Below the pieces are notes generated by a model. The model saw only the letters and a list, made by a program, of their open reading frames with translations, did no database searches and was not told the origin of the DNA. This document shows, piece by piece, positions 9,497 to 19,793 of a DNA stretch of 27,976 bases (position 1 is the first letter of the stretch; each line of letters opens with the position of its first letter). The position numbers were made by a program, and so were the translations under genes. The DNA comes from Euprymna scolopes (Eukaryota; Mollusca; Cephalopoda; Sepiida; Sepiolidae), in NCBI GenBank assembly GCA_024364805.1, contig CM044491.1:126528039-126556014 (forward strand), given 5' to 3'.

Positions 9497-12224
9497 CATA
9501 CATACATGATGATTGCTGCATCTTTCTAGATGATCGCCGTCACATTGAGTTCTCCCAATCTTGTCGTCCATGCCATCTCAGATGACTCTGCACTCCTGTC
9601 GTAGATTTGCACATCTTGAGGCAGATGTGACATACAAATTGAGCAATTTCCATCGAGTTGATTTCCTCTGGAGGTTGAAGGGTATTCCTATGAACAATCA
9701 CATGTCTTCTCAAACCAGCAAACTTTGCTGCATGTTTAACACATCGTTTGGTTCGGACTAATAGGTGCAAAGATGACCTGAACAGGAGTTTTGTACAACT
9801 TAAGGTGGTTGACGTAGCCAGCTTTTGACAAAAGCACTCGTTCACAAGTGTCGTATTTCCAGCTCTGTGTGTTATGGTTAAGACCGTCAATTAAACATTT
9901 GCGAAGCTCTCGCTTCAGAGTGCTGTGGGCCTGCTTTCTTTTCTCTAGAGCATCACAACTTTCACGTACAAGCTTTCGCCACTACGGCCTTCGCAGAGTA
10001 AGTTCTTCCCATGTGTCGATGTCGATTTGTAAGACTTTCAAATTATTCTTTGTAGAGTCCATGAACATCTTCCTAGGTTTGTGTTGAGGGCGCTTGCCAT
10101 TTTCCAGCTCCCCGTAACAAATTTGTTTTGGAAGCTTATAATCTTTCATTCGAACCAAGTGGCACACCCAACGCATGTGAAATCTGATTACAAGGGTCTC
10201 AACACTAGAGCAACATGTTCTCCCAAGGACTTCAGTATCGGGTACTTCTGCTTGTCACTTGATGCTTAAGATAGGTCTCAAGCATTTTTGGTGAAATCGT
10301 TCAAGCCATTTAATGTGGCTCTGATGCAATGTCCATGTCTCCGATGAATACAACAGTGTGGTTAGCACACAGGTCTTGTAGATGCAGATCTTAGTCCTAT
10401 CTGTGATGCTATGATCAGACAACACTCTCTTCTCCAACCTTCAAAAAACTACAGATGCCTTCTGAATTCGCCTGTGGATTTCAGTGTCGAGACAGCCATC
10501 ACTCGACAGAGAACTACCAAGGTACATAAATGAATCAACTATTCCCAGTCTAGCACCACAGACCATGATGTTCGGCTCCACGTATGGCTGGCCCGGTGTA
10601 GGAGTGAACATCACCTTTGTTTAAAACAGGCTGATCCTCAGACCAAAGGCAGAGCAGGAGTCAGCAAAACTATCCATTATATGCTGCATATCAGTCTCAG
10701 TATACGACAAAAACAGCATCGTCTGCATACAGTAACTCCTTGACCAAGACATGATGCAGCTGTATTCTGGCATTAAATCTTCTAAGATTAAAAATACGAC
10801 CTGCGGTTCGAAACTTTAACATGACACCTCTATCGCAATCTCGAAACGCATGAGCAAGTAGAGCAGCAAAATATATAGAGAAAGAGTAGGGGCAGGAATA
10901 TCACCTTATTTGACACCATTGTCAACTGGGATTTCATCAGACAATTTTCCGTTAAACGAGATTCGAGCTTTCATGTCGCTATGCAGTTCCTTGAATATTC
11001 TAACAAAGGTCGAAGGACACCCTACTTTCTCTAGGATTAACCAGAGAGAATCCCTTTTAACGGTGTCAAATGCTTTGGTTAGATCCACAAACACTTGATA
11101 CAGTGTATCTGTTGTTCAATGCATTTCTCCTGGACTTGCCAGGTTGAAAAAAATCATATCCATAGTTCCTATGCCAGACCTAAAGCCATTTTGTGACTCT
11201 GGAATAGCATTAGGACAGACATCCTCCAGTAACCTGTTTAATAGAAGTTGTGCGAGACCTTTCCCAACAGCTTCCAAAAGCATAATCCCACGATAGTGGT
11301 CATAAACATTCTTCTGTCTCTTTTCTTTAAACAGGGTCACCAAGACACCAACAATCCAATCCTGTGGAACAGGAGCACCTTCCCAGATTTCCTCAACAAA
11401 ACCAAGGATAACATTAGCAATATTCGCACCTCCACCAGAACACATCCAAACAACGTGCCTTGCGACTGCTGATTTGTGCGATAGCCAACTGCATCTCAAC
11501 CAGATTAGGCAAACGATCCATTCTGAATATGGTATCACATTGTGATAGGCTATCAATTGCATCAGCATCTACTGCTGAGGGATTGTGAAACACATCAGTA
11601 AAGTGCTCTTGCCATCTTTTCAAGATATTTTCTGGATCCTTAATGACAATAGAACCATCTTTCGACATCAGGGGAGATATTGAAGAGGCAGGAGAACCTA
11701 ATACTTGGCACAGGAATCCATAAAATTCCTTCGAATTTTTTTGTGTCAAACGCCTTTTGGATCTGTCCGTTATATTCATCCACAATTGTTTTTTTTTTAT
11801 TTTTCTTAGCTCACGTTGCAATGTGGCTTTGACTTCTTTGTATTGTCACAAATTAATTGTATGATTAGAATGATCTTCACGCAGTAAAGATTCATAAATT
11901 TTCTATTTATTTATTAGCAACTGATTAATTTCAAGATTGTTGTCATCAAACCAGTCCTTGTTCTTATCTCTCTTGAAGCTAAGAAATTCAGCACCAGCAG
12001 AATAAATCTGTGTCTTAAAATTCACCAGTGTACCATCAAATGCAAGACTATCGAACTTTTCTGCCATACTTTTTTGAACTTCAGGCAACTTTAATTTGGC
12101 GACAACAATACGGCTAGGTACATTAACACCACTGTGACGAATTTTCTTACGGATTCGTAAATTAAACTTTCCTCTCACCAACTTGTGGTTGGTGTCACAT
12201 TCAACATTGCGCATGACACCAACA
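9497..12224 (-). mobile_element. 5'-truncated APE-type LINE retrotransposon
   Basis: The minus strand carries the end of an endonuclease domain, a full RT region and a C-terminal zinc finger. The order and motifs are those of APE-type LINEs common in molluscs and fish. The clade is uncertain (RTE-like or CR1-like). The coding relic starts abruptly at about 12224, where a (TACA)n tract begins, so most of the endonuclease is missing. The 3' end is at about 9497, where another short TACATACATACAT tract lies. The copy is about 2.7 kb and broken by several frame changes and stops. Confidence 0.85.
9540..12224 (-). pseudogene. LINE endonuclease-RT protein, broken
   Basis: From the N-terminal side: an endonuclease tail with DTNHKLVRGKF (about 12190-12160, the histidine of the AP-endonuclease SDH-type motif), then a linker with DWFDDNN (about 11950). 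The pre-RT region reads SPLMSKDGS and ILKRWQEHFTDVF (11690-11590). The RT block has VPQDW, YRGIMLLEAVGK and IPESQNGFRSG (11390-11170). RT motif A is FVDLTKAFDTV (about 11090-11060) and motif C is YADD (10729-10718). A connection region contains TTLLYSSETWTL (about 10350) and the RWVCHLVRM/GKRPQHKPRK block (10170-10070). A C2H2-like finger, CHICLKMC then SHLRWH, closes the protein (9630-9560). The frame changes several times between these blocks, so it is inactive. Confidence 0.85.
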
Positions 12225-12302
12225 GTATACATACATACATACATACATACATACATACATACATACATACATAATACATACATACATAATACATACACAC
12301 AC

Positions 12303-12369
<67 letters not shown>

Positions 12370-12384
12370 TGTATGTGTGTGTGC
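12225..12384. repeat. (TACA)n-(TA)n microsatellite at LINE truncation point
   Basis: A tetranucleotide TACA tract runs from about 12226 to 12299, a short CA block follows, and a (TA)n tract of about 60 bp spans 12306-12366, then TG-rich bases. The LINE coding similarity ends exactly where this tract starts. Confidence 0.95.
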
Positions 12385-13385
12385 CCGCTTTGATAATTAT
12401 TGTTCTCGTGATATTTCACCCCCAGAACTCTGATTAAACCAATTATAGCTTGGTCATTGCAAAGCTTACAGCTGTCAATTTCTGTGATGCCTCCCTGTGT
12501 TTAGTATTTGATTTCCTTTGGTAATTGATACCGACGCGTTGTAATGAATAGACGGGAGTTTGGTATGAATAGGCTTAAAATGCTGTTTTGCAATGATTAA
12601 TATTGGGAAATTACTTTGACAATCGCAATTCCCTCTCGTTATGATTCTAATTAAGTGGTGTAATATCGCATACATGCATATAATACCCAATCTTACTGTA
12701 ATTATCAATATGTAAAAAGCGAACGAACACTTAAAAGTATCCATAGTTATCTTAACAGGTCATTAGACTATTATAAGAATGTTTAAAGTTTAACGTCGTT
12801 AAAAGAAAATCTGTCGTGATTAATTTTTGGCGAGCGCTTATGAAATTAAAATAATATTTTCGATAAGATCTTTATTAATGGCAACATTATCGAAAGAGTG
12901 TATGACGCTAATCATGTTGGAAATATATTTGATGAAGAATTAATGTGGACGTGACACATTTATTTATAAATTGCAATGTATAGTGACAACATAATTTTTG
13001 CATTTTGATTAAGGCATGTCTTAAATTAATCATAGAAACTTAAATCGATTGAAACATTTGCTATTTCAGTAAAATGACGTGAATGTCATTGTACAAATTT
13101 TAAGTGAAAAATACAAATTTAAAATTTTAAATACAGCATACGTGTGTCCGTTTTGAATATAACTTTTCGTTAATGTAATTACGTTTTTGCAAATGATAAA
13201 ATATTAAAACATAAATAACATAATATTCCCTCACATGTTAACTCGACATTTAACAGAACAAACTCCAATCTGAGTCCCCCTCCCGTTCAACGTTTGCAAC
13301 AAATACTCGTTTAGCTTAACAACAGTCGACAATTTCCTGTTAATGTCTATCGCTGCCTACAACTAAAACAAAATTCCATGAGCAG
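12385..13385. other. AT-rich DNA, no gene recognised
   Basis: About 1 kb without a recognisable coding region, RNA gene or element end. The 12475-12744 minus frame has no family signature. A pyrimidine-rich segment begins near 13260, just upstream of the small LINE tail relic, and may belong to it. Confidence 0.5.
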
Positions 13386-13511
13386 AGTTTCTTTTCTAAA
13401 ATCGTCCATCTGTGGAACAAGATACTGTGAAGCTGCTTCCCGGCTTACTATAACACGGTTCTTTTAAAGTCCACTGTAGATAAGTTTTTGTTGACCGGCT
13501 CTCATAAATAA
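13386..13511 (+). pseudogene. LINE RT C-terminal tail, relic
   Basis: The frame reads SFFSKIVHLWNKIL, a stop, then SCFPAYYNT, LLKSTVDKFLL and a final stop at 13509. This pattern (SFF-R-LWN-LP, a C-F-P block, then FK-x-D-FLL) is typical of the last 40 or so residues of Jockey/CR1-type LINE proteins. Only this tail is visible. The upstream RT domain is absent, as expected for a heavily 5'-truncated copy. One in-frame stop breaks it. The assignment rests on one short motif string. Confidence 0.5.
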
Positions 13512-14257
13512 GATCTTCCTAAGTTCCACCATTACTGATCATCATGGAGTGGTCTTCTGGCCTTGATAAGTGTTGATTTTCAAGTAAAATATTGTTTAAA
13601 GCAATCCAGGTGTCATCTATAGTGTTCTCTTATACCCTTAATTTACGGTGGATGATGTTTATTATCATTAGTTATTGCTAAACAATGGTTAATTCGCTAA
13701 ATTCATGAGATTGCATTATGTATTCAATTTTAACTTTTGATTACCGGGTTCAATTCTATCCTTTTACTTTTAATAAATGTTAATTCCAAACTAATTTACG
13801 TCGTTCTTCTAATTACTGGGATCTGTCCCCTTCCATATATAAAAATTGTTTTGTATATGTAAGCATTTATACTTCACAAACATTAAAGAAGTACACACAC
13901 ACATCTCACAGACATAACGCGTGAATATTTAAAATTACTGCTTCCTTCGCCGACAGTTAACACGTGGGGTTCATACTAAGTAGAAATACAGATGTATAAT
14001 ACTTGAATTTTATAAAATTGGCAGTTGCTTTGTTTCAGATATAAATAGATTTACCATATATCATCATTTATATTACAATTACTACGCTCTAGAGGAGCCA
14101 TATTATATGCTGACGTAATTATTAGGTTAAAAATAGTAAAATCGCCGCAAACATCGAGCTTCCACTTTTCACTGTTAACCGAGTGATTGTCTAATTTAGC
14201 GGCGTGAGATAGTAATCAGTATTATATTGCATAATTAAATGAGCCTCTTATTGAAAT
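13512..14257. other. AT-rich DNA, possible LINE 3' UTR then nothing seen
   Basis: The first 100 bp or so may be the 3' untranslated part of the LINE tail relic just upstream. The rest has no recognisable element, apart from a short CA tract near 13890. Confidence 0.45.
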
Positions 14258-14466
<209 letters not shown>

Positions 14467-14474
14467 GATTTTAG

Positions 14475-14562
14475 AAAGATATATATATGTATGTGCGTGC
14501 ATGCGTGTGTGTGTATATGTACATGTGTATGTGTGTGTATGTGTGCGTATGTGTGCATGTGC
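14475..14562. repeat. Degenerate (TA)n/(TG)n microsatellite
   Basis: Alternating TA, TGTG and TGCG purine-pyrimidine dinucleotides, about 85 bp, close to the right arm of the palindrome. Confidence 0.85.
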
Positions 14563-14934
14563 TTTTTTTCATCGTTAAAAATCCAATTCTTAAATATAAG
14601 AATATGAACATGCAAGTTACCACCTGAGTGCATAATCTAAATAGTGGTTGCTCTGTTCCTTTTGCGCATGCGCCAAATTAAACAATCGTAGATCAAATTC
14701 ACTTAATATTTAACCTTTTGTATCTATCTGTCAGTAGCCGAGATAGTTACGACTCTGGAGATATAAATTACGACTAAGGGTGGAGCGCTAAATCGCATAA
14801 TACGCATGTCATATTTTGTATAACTTTTGAAATCATTACTATACCCATTCGATAATAATCAATATAGAATTGGCTCTATCATACTAACTAAAAGACCTGC
14901 ATGAATAAGAATATAATATTCATGCGTATTTTAT
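14563..14934. other. Unassigned DNA, possibly body of a Helitron
   Basis: AT-rich sequence with a few GC-containing islands (GCGCATGCGCC near 14664). It ends in the Helitron-like terminus at 14935-14962, so part of it may be the body of a non-autonomous Helitron. I could not find its left end. Confidence 0.35.
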
Positions 14935-14962
14935 GGCCGGACAACGCCGGACCGTCTGCTAA
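14935..14962 (+). mobile_element. Helitron-like 3' terminus
   Basis: A small hairpin, CCGG-ACAACG-CCGG (14937-14950), is followed eight bases later by CTAA (14959-14962) and then a T. Helitrons end in a short hairpin a few bases before CTRR and insert between A and T. The loop resembles the CAACG loop of the clearer terminus at 25271-25299. Confidence 0.5.
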
Positions 14963-15037
14963 TTTATTCGATTCAAAAAGATAACGGATCACAAGAAAGG
15001 GAACAAAGAATGCTTAAAAGCAATTACCAAAGACATA

Positions 15038-15246
15038 CTGTTGATAAAAAATTTAAGACCACTTAAAAATCTTTAAAAAGAAACCATTTTGTAAGGATAG
15101 ATTTTAAACTCCTCCGATTTAAGGTTACTAATACTACAATCTAAAAGGTTATGGAAACAAAAAGGTACATTCCAAAAATTTTATTTAAAAATTTGCATTT
15201 TTATTAAATAAGGCTTTTTACACATGATCAAAATGATAAGACCAAG
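15038..15246. repeat. Left inverted repeat of the Tc1 element
   Basis: Pairs with 16371-16581 in inverted orientation. Shared strings include AAGGTTACTAATACTA, CTAAAAGGTTATGGAAAC and GGCTTTTTACACATGATC. There are several small indels. Confidence 0.9.
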
Positions 15247-15327
15247 GGTATAAATTGTTAGATTTATGGTAATCCTAATGTTTTTAGTTCAGTTAGAGAT
15301 TAGCAATCAATTTGTAAAGATGTTACC

Positions 15328-16301
15328 ATGCCTAAAGCAAGAAAACTAACCAAGGTTGAGCGCTCTCGAATTCTAGGATTCCATAAGCAAGGTTTGTCAC
15401 AGCGAGCGATAGCAGCTAAGGTCAATCGCAGTAAAACTGTTATTTACAACTTTCTTAAGAACACTGAGAATTATGGAAAAGCAAAATCCTTTGGTAGACC
15501 TCCCCCAAATTTTCTCCTGCATTCAGTAGGCGAATCAGATGGGTTGTTATGAATGACAGTCTTCTAGTCAAATTAAGGCGGTTACAGATGCGGACTGCAG
15601 TCCAATAACAATAAGACGACACTTCCAACAAAAAGGCATGATAATAAAAAGCGTAAACAAATTCCTCGATTGCTTCCACACAACAAAGTGGACCGCTTAA
15701 GATTTAGTCGTGAATACCAACATGGGGTGTGGAAAAGTGAAAGAAAGCCCTATTTTCTGATGAGAAAAAATTCAATTTAGATAGTCATGATGGCTTCCAG
15801 CAATATTGGCATGACAAAAACATGCACCTTGAAAATTTTTCCACACGTCATAGTGGTGGAGGGTCCGTAATGGTATGGGTTGCCTTTTCTTACAGAGGGA
15901 TGATGGAGCTGCACGTGATGCAGGGTCGTCAGACAGCAGCTGGTTATGTTAGCATGCTACAAAAAAGCATATTTGATGATGGAGGGTCATCGTTTGTGCG
16001 GGGATAGATGGTTATTCCAACAGGATAAAGCTGCAATTCACACTGCAAGACGCACCTTGAGATTTCTACAAGAAAATGGAGTCCCTCTCTTGGGACATAC
16101 TGCATGCTTACCGGACTTAAACTCAATTTAAAATGTTTGGGGATAGATGATATTCAATATTCAACAAAAAATGAACTTCGTGAAGCCATCTTCAGAAACT
16201 GGAGCAGGATCCCCCGCCGCTTTATGGAAACCCTTATTTCTAGCATGCTCCAAAGAATTTTTGAAGTCATTAAAAGCAGTGGAGTTAGAGCTCATTATTA
16301 A
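15328..16301 (+). pseudogene. Tc1-like transposase (DD34E), broken
   Basis: It starts MPKARKLTKVERSRIL, the usual Tc1 opening, with a helix-turn-helix (GLSQRAIAAKVNRSKTVIYN) and a GRP hook. The frame is lost near 15510. The catalytic domain resumes with SDEKKFNLD (first Asp codon 15759-15761), [17 protein letters not shown] and GRQTAAGY. A frame change lies near 15990. The second Asp is in FQQDKAAIHT (16024-16026). Exactly 34 residues later, where the family has Glu in PDLNPIEN, the sequence reads LPDLNSI followed by TAA (16129-16131), so the third catalytic residue is a stop. The ending IFEVIKSSGVRAHY matches the family C-terminus. Normal length is about 330 residues, and coverage here is nearly complete. 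Confidence 0.9.
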
Positions 16302-16370
16302 GTTTGATTGTTGAATGTTTTCATACACTTTTCATAAATTTTTGTACAATTTAATAGAATTTTTTTCTCT

Positions 16371-16581
16371 GGTCTTATAATTTTGATCATGTGTAAAAAG
16401 CCTAATTTAATAAAAATTTAAATTTTAAAAATAAATTTTGAAATGTAGCTTTTTGTTTCCATAACCTTTTAGATGTATTAGTATTAGTAACCTTAAGTCG
16501 GAAGAGCTTCAAATCTATTCTTAAAAAAAAAGTTTATTTTAAAACAGATTTTAAGTAGTCTTACATATTTGATCAGCAGTG
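16371..16581. repeat. Right inverted repeat of the Tc1 element
   Basis: Inverted partner of 15038-15246, ending in GATCAGCAGTG immediately before the TA duplication. Confidence 0.9.
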
Positions 16582-16583
16582 TA

Positions 16584-17330
16584 TGTGACGGATTAAAAAA
16601 TGCACAAACCTATAGAGATATCTTCTGATGGAATGTTTTCAAGAAGAAAGAATGTCGATTAAAAACGTGGTCAAACAACTAACAATAATTATCGAATGTA
16701 AATAGAGCAAGAAAAGGGGGAACATTCTGAATATACAACCGTTTTTCTCTTTTTTAACATCCGTTGTTACTATTCGATCTACAGAAAACGAATCACCTTC
16801 AATTCAAACTTGGTCGCTATTATTTATCAGGCAAATTTCAACCAATATGAGACAATATTGAAATAAAATCAACTTGTGTCAATTCAAACGAACAACATGC
16901 TCTTTACTATAGCACGTAAATAGAAACTTGCATTCATGTCTAGATTAGTCGGCTTATATTATTTCTCTTAACGGGCTCGATCGAAAGTGGGCTATACGTT
17001 TAGTTTTCCTGTATATTGTTTTCTTAAAGTAAATTCTGTTTGTGTCTACAGGTTTTATTTTTAGTTATTTCGCTTCTAAAGTGCGATAAGCATTGGGAGT
17101 CCTTAAAGTGTAGAAACTCAGATTTCTTATTAAAATACAATGTACACAGGTAATATAATTTCTATATGTGTTGGTCCGTTGTATTATTTTTAACTCAACT
17201 ATTGGCGAGGTTTCCTTTCTTAAAGCTCTTATTAATGGATCGCTAGTGCTGCTTTTTTCGTTATTGAATGTGTATTTATGGTCGTAATATTTTGTATTAT
17301 AATCGAGAGAAATCATACATATATAACATA
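16584..17330. other. AT-rich DNA, no feature recognised
   Basis: About 750 bp between the Tc1 element and the first 5S-derived SINE. The 17065-17316 minus frame has no recognisable motif. Confidence 0.5.
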
Positions 17331-17525
17331 TATGGCATAATCACGTTGAAACTCTAGTCCTTGGTAGATTACTGAAATTAAGCAACGTTGAACCTGGTCA
17401 GTACCAGATGGGTGACCAATTTGGAAATACTAAATGAGTGACCAAATTGTGATTACCAGGCGCTGTATGTAGGGTAACGTCGACATCTCCCTGCAAGAGT
17501 TGCAAAAATCTAACATCGTCATTTA
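17331..17525 (+). mobile_element. 5S rRNA-derived SINE, copy 1
   Basis: The head follows 5S rRNA: CATAATCACGTTG near the start, ATTAAGCAACGTTGA in the internal promoter region (box A zone), CCTGGTCAGTACC, then GATGGGTGACC (box C zone) and CGCTGTATG at the end. After the 5S part comes a body shared with copy 2 (GTCGAC, TCCCTG, GTTGCAAAAA, CTAAC, CGTCAT). A 5S-like head plus a shared non-5S body defines a SINE3-type element. This copy has a partial duplication of the box C segment (17407-17430 and 17433-17456) and appears to lose the body early. A 5S pseudogene is the alternative, but the shared body speaks against it. Confidence 0.8.
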
Positions 17526-18040
<515 letters not shown>

Positions 18041-18054
18041 TATATATAGATATA

Positions 18055-18226
18055 TGGTCGGGTTACCGGCGACTAAACTGGTTCCCCCACCAGACTTGTT
18101 TGGTGAGGAGGGTGGCTAGTCTCCCTGAAGGATTAAAAACAAGACCTTTCAAAGGGCGAATGAACCCTTTTTCGGGGTCAACAACCAACTAGCACCGTGA
18201 GTGTTTGTGTGTATGTATGTGTGTGC
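18055..18226. repeat. Unrecognised GC-richer structured repeat
   Basis: A block much richer in G and C than its surroundings, with several short self-complementary stretches (CACCAGACTTGTTTGGTG, CCTTTCAAAGG). It ends in a (GT)n-like tract at 18197-18226. It looks like a SINE or a SINE-like 3' module with a microsatellite tail, but I cannot assign it to a family. No second copy lies in this window. Confidence 0.4.
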
Positions 18227-18575
18227 TGGGGTGGAGAAAGCTCCCGTAAGCCCTGGTGAAGGCTACCTTTCTAGGAGAAGCAAATATCTGATTTAAAAAA
18301 AACATAAAGCGGGACACCAGTACCCGCATTGAGCTGGTCTGCAGTTTAACTTGTTGCTGGATATCTTGTTCTTGCTTGTTGCTGGATCTCAACATTTTGA
18401 ACTGAGAGAGAGACTTAGCTCTCGTACAAAGCTTAGCCTCTATAACATCATCTGTGTATAGATACTCTCTCAAGCATTTGTCTATAAAAATAGTCCTGTG
18501 GCGATGGAAGTCATTTTTGGGCTCATGTACTTCAAGTGTCTGAGAGAGTGGCACTCGTCTGACAAGACGTCGCAA
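18189..18575 (-). CDS. 128-residue open frame, unknown, doubtful
   Basis: The frame begins MRRLVRRVPLSQTLEVHEP and ends in a His/Thr-rich tail translated from the microsatellite, so its last quarter is not protein-like. The middle (KNDFHRHRTIFIDKCLREYL, then AKSLSQFKML) has a plausible amino-acid mix but no motif I recognise. Two 13-bp direct repeats, CTTGTTGCTGGAT, lie inside it (18351 and 18376). It sits between the unrecognised repeat and the second 5S-SINE and may be part of a longer repeat. No promoter or splice context is visible. A chance frame in a repeat is the likeliest reading. Confidence 0.2.
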   Translation of the reverse strand: MRRLVRRVPLSQTLEVHEPKNDFHRHRTIFIDKCLREYLYTDDVIEAKLCTRAKSLSQFKMLRSSNKQEQDIQQQVKLQTSSMRVLVSRFMFFLNQIFASPRKVAFTRAYGSFLHPSTHIHTHKHSRC

Positions 18576-18591
18576 TCATTTCAAATATATA

Positions 18592-18850
18592 TACGGCATA
18601 ATCACGTTGACACACCGGTTCCCGTCAGATCACCGAAGTAAAGCAACGTTGAGCCTGGTCATTACCAAAATGGGTGACCAATTTGGGAAGTCCAGGTGCT
18701 GTATGTAGGAGGACGTCGACTCGTCCCTGAAAAAAGTTGCAAAAACCTAACGTCGTCATATTCCCCAACCGCTTGTGAATTCCATACTCCCATGAAACTT
18801 CCTCCTTCGGAGGAAGCCGGTTAAACCCTGAATAGGGTTGGTGCTGACTG
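18592..18850 (+). mobile_element. 5S rRNA-derived SINE, copy 2
   Basis: This copy is better preserved. The head reads CGGCATAATCACGTTG, CACCGGTTCCCGTCAGATCA, CCGAAGTAAAGCAACGTTGA, CCTGGTCATTACC, ATGGGTGACC and CAGGTGCTGTATG, following animal 5S rRNA in order over about 118 nt. The body (18709-18850) shares GACGTCGAC, TCCCTG, GTTGCAAAAACCTAAC and GTCGTCAT with copy 1. It then runs on through CCTCCTTCGGAGGAAGCCGG, a perfect small hairpin, and AACCCTGAATAGGGTT, a second one, into (CA)n(TA)n as a 3' tail. Such elements are transcribed by RNA polymerase III from the internal 5S promoter and move with LINE machinery. The partner LINE is not identified. Confidence 0.85.
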
Positions 18851-18859
18851 CACACACAC

Positions 18860-18938
<79 letters not shown>
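18851..18938. repeat. (CA)n(TA)n microsatellite, SINE tail
   Basis: About 22 bp of CA followed by about 65 bp of TA directly after the second SINE body. Probably an expanded 3' tail. Confidence 0.9.
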
Positions 18939-18941
<3 letters not shown>

Positions 18942-19021
18942 AAAATAGATTAAGACTGTAAATGAAAATTTACAAGTAAATTATTGTTCGACAGAATACT
19001 CCAGAAAATTTTTTGAAAAAG

Positions 19022-19069
19022 TCCTTATTCCATGGAGTTTCAAAGAATGCTATTCCTCTTTTCAGAGGA
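19022..19069 (-). ncRNA. Inverted solo copy of the Penelope hammerhead-like unit
   Basis: On the minus strand: stem I TCCT/AGGA (four perfect pairs), a CUGA-type core, stem II GAGGAAT/ATTCTTT with an AGC loop (seven pairs including wobbles), GAAA, a palindromic stem III around CCATGG and a UA site. It is clearly related to 9371-9416 and 5179-5223. Stem II pairing is kept although the bases differ. The core deviates from consensus, so it is probably inactive. The rest of a Penelope-like element is not visible around it. Confidence 0.5.
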
Positions 19070-19771
19070 AAGACAAATTAGCAAATTATTATTATAGCCA
19101 AGCTAAAACTTGTTGGTTATGACATTAAATAAAACAGCACTTTATGTTGGTTAGTTATGAATTGCAAAAGACATGTTTATGTCAGTTACAAACTTATCAA
19201 AAAAAGGGAGAACATTGGAAAAGAAACAACCAGGAATAGCAGATCCAGAGTGCATGAAGAGTCATTCGATGGTAAATACATAAAGCTATGGAAATTTTAT
19301 AATAAACAAATATTTAGAAGTGCAAATTCAGCGGAACGTGCGAGTTTTAAGGTGAAAAATAATACGATTGGAAACGTCATTGCAGAGCGCGAAATAATCC
19401 GATCGGAAAAGAAATTCAATGTAGCTTAAAGATATAATAAAGCCCCCAAATCGTAAGGTTGAAATTAAGCAACTGATCTGCTCCCGTTGGTCAAGCGTGA
19501 AATGGTAAGAGCAGGCGTTATATTTGAAAATTGTGCCCATTTAAATGAGGGTTGCAAATATGTAGGCGTTAATACAGACAGCGGAAGTTGTCTAGACAGC
19601 AGCAGAGGCATGATGCAAAGCGTGCTAAAAGCATTATAAGGTTATACAATTGTAACATTTATAAGAAAAGAAAACAAAATTTGATTTAAAATTCATAAAA
19701 CATAGCTATATTATTATTGATAAGAATATCAATAATAGCGACAATAATAATGATAATAACATTAATTATAT
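19070..19771. other. AT-rich DNA with one unknown open frame
   Basis: The 19157-19429 plus frame (90 residues, MNCKRHVYVSYKLIKKREN...) is rich in Lys, Arg and Asn and matches nothing I know. The rest is AT-rich, with increasing AAT/AAC content toward the trinucleotide tract. Confidence 0.4.
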
Positions 19772-19793
19772 TAACAACAACAACAACAACAAC

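Larger units (their letters stand above)
15038..16581 (+). mobile_element. Tc1-family DNA transposon, full length but dead
   Basis: A 1544-bp element bounded by TA at 15036-15037 and 16582-16583. Its inverted repeats are long: 15038-15246 on the left and 16371-16581 on the right, about 210 bp each. Both carry the Tc1-like outer motif (CTGTTGATAAAAAATTT against CACTGCTGATCAAATAT) and a conserved inner motif GATCAAAAT-ATAAGACCA. The single transposase gene between them runs on the plus strand and is broken. Both ends and the TA duplication are intact, so the copy could have been mobilised in trans by a related transposase. Divergence between the two arms suggests moderate age. Confidence 0.9.

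Noticed and set aside
11903-12419. Repeating MYVC/YIYI frames as proteins
   Set aside because: They are translations of the TACA and TA microsatellites. Only the part before 12224 is LINE-derived.
13740-13765. GGGTTCAATTC as a tRNA or tRNA-SINE box B
   Set aside because: No matching box A lies 30-60 bp upstream and no cloverleaf can be drawn.
19157-19429. 90-residue plus-strand frame as a gene
   Set aside because: There is no recognisable motif, the composition is Lys/Asn-rich as expected from A-rich DNA, and no promoter or splice context supports it.
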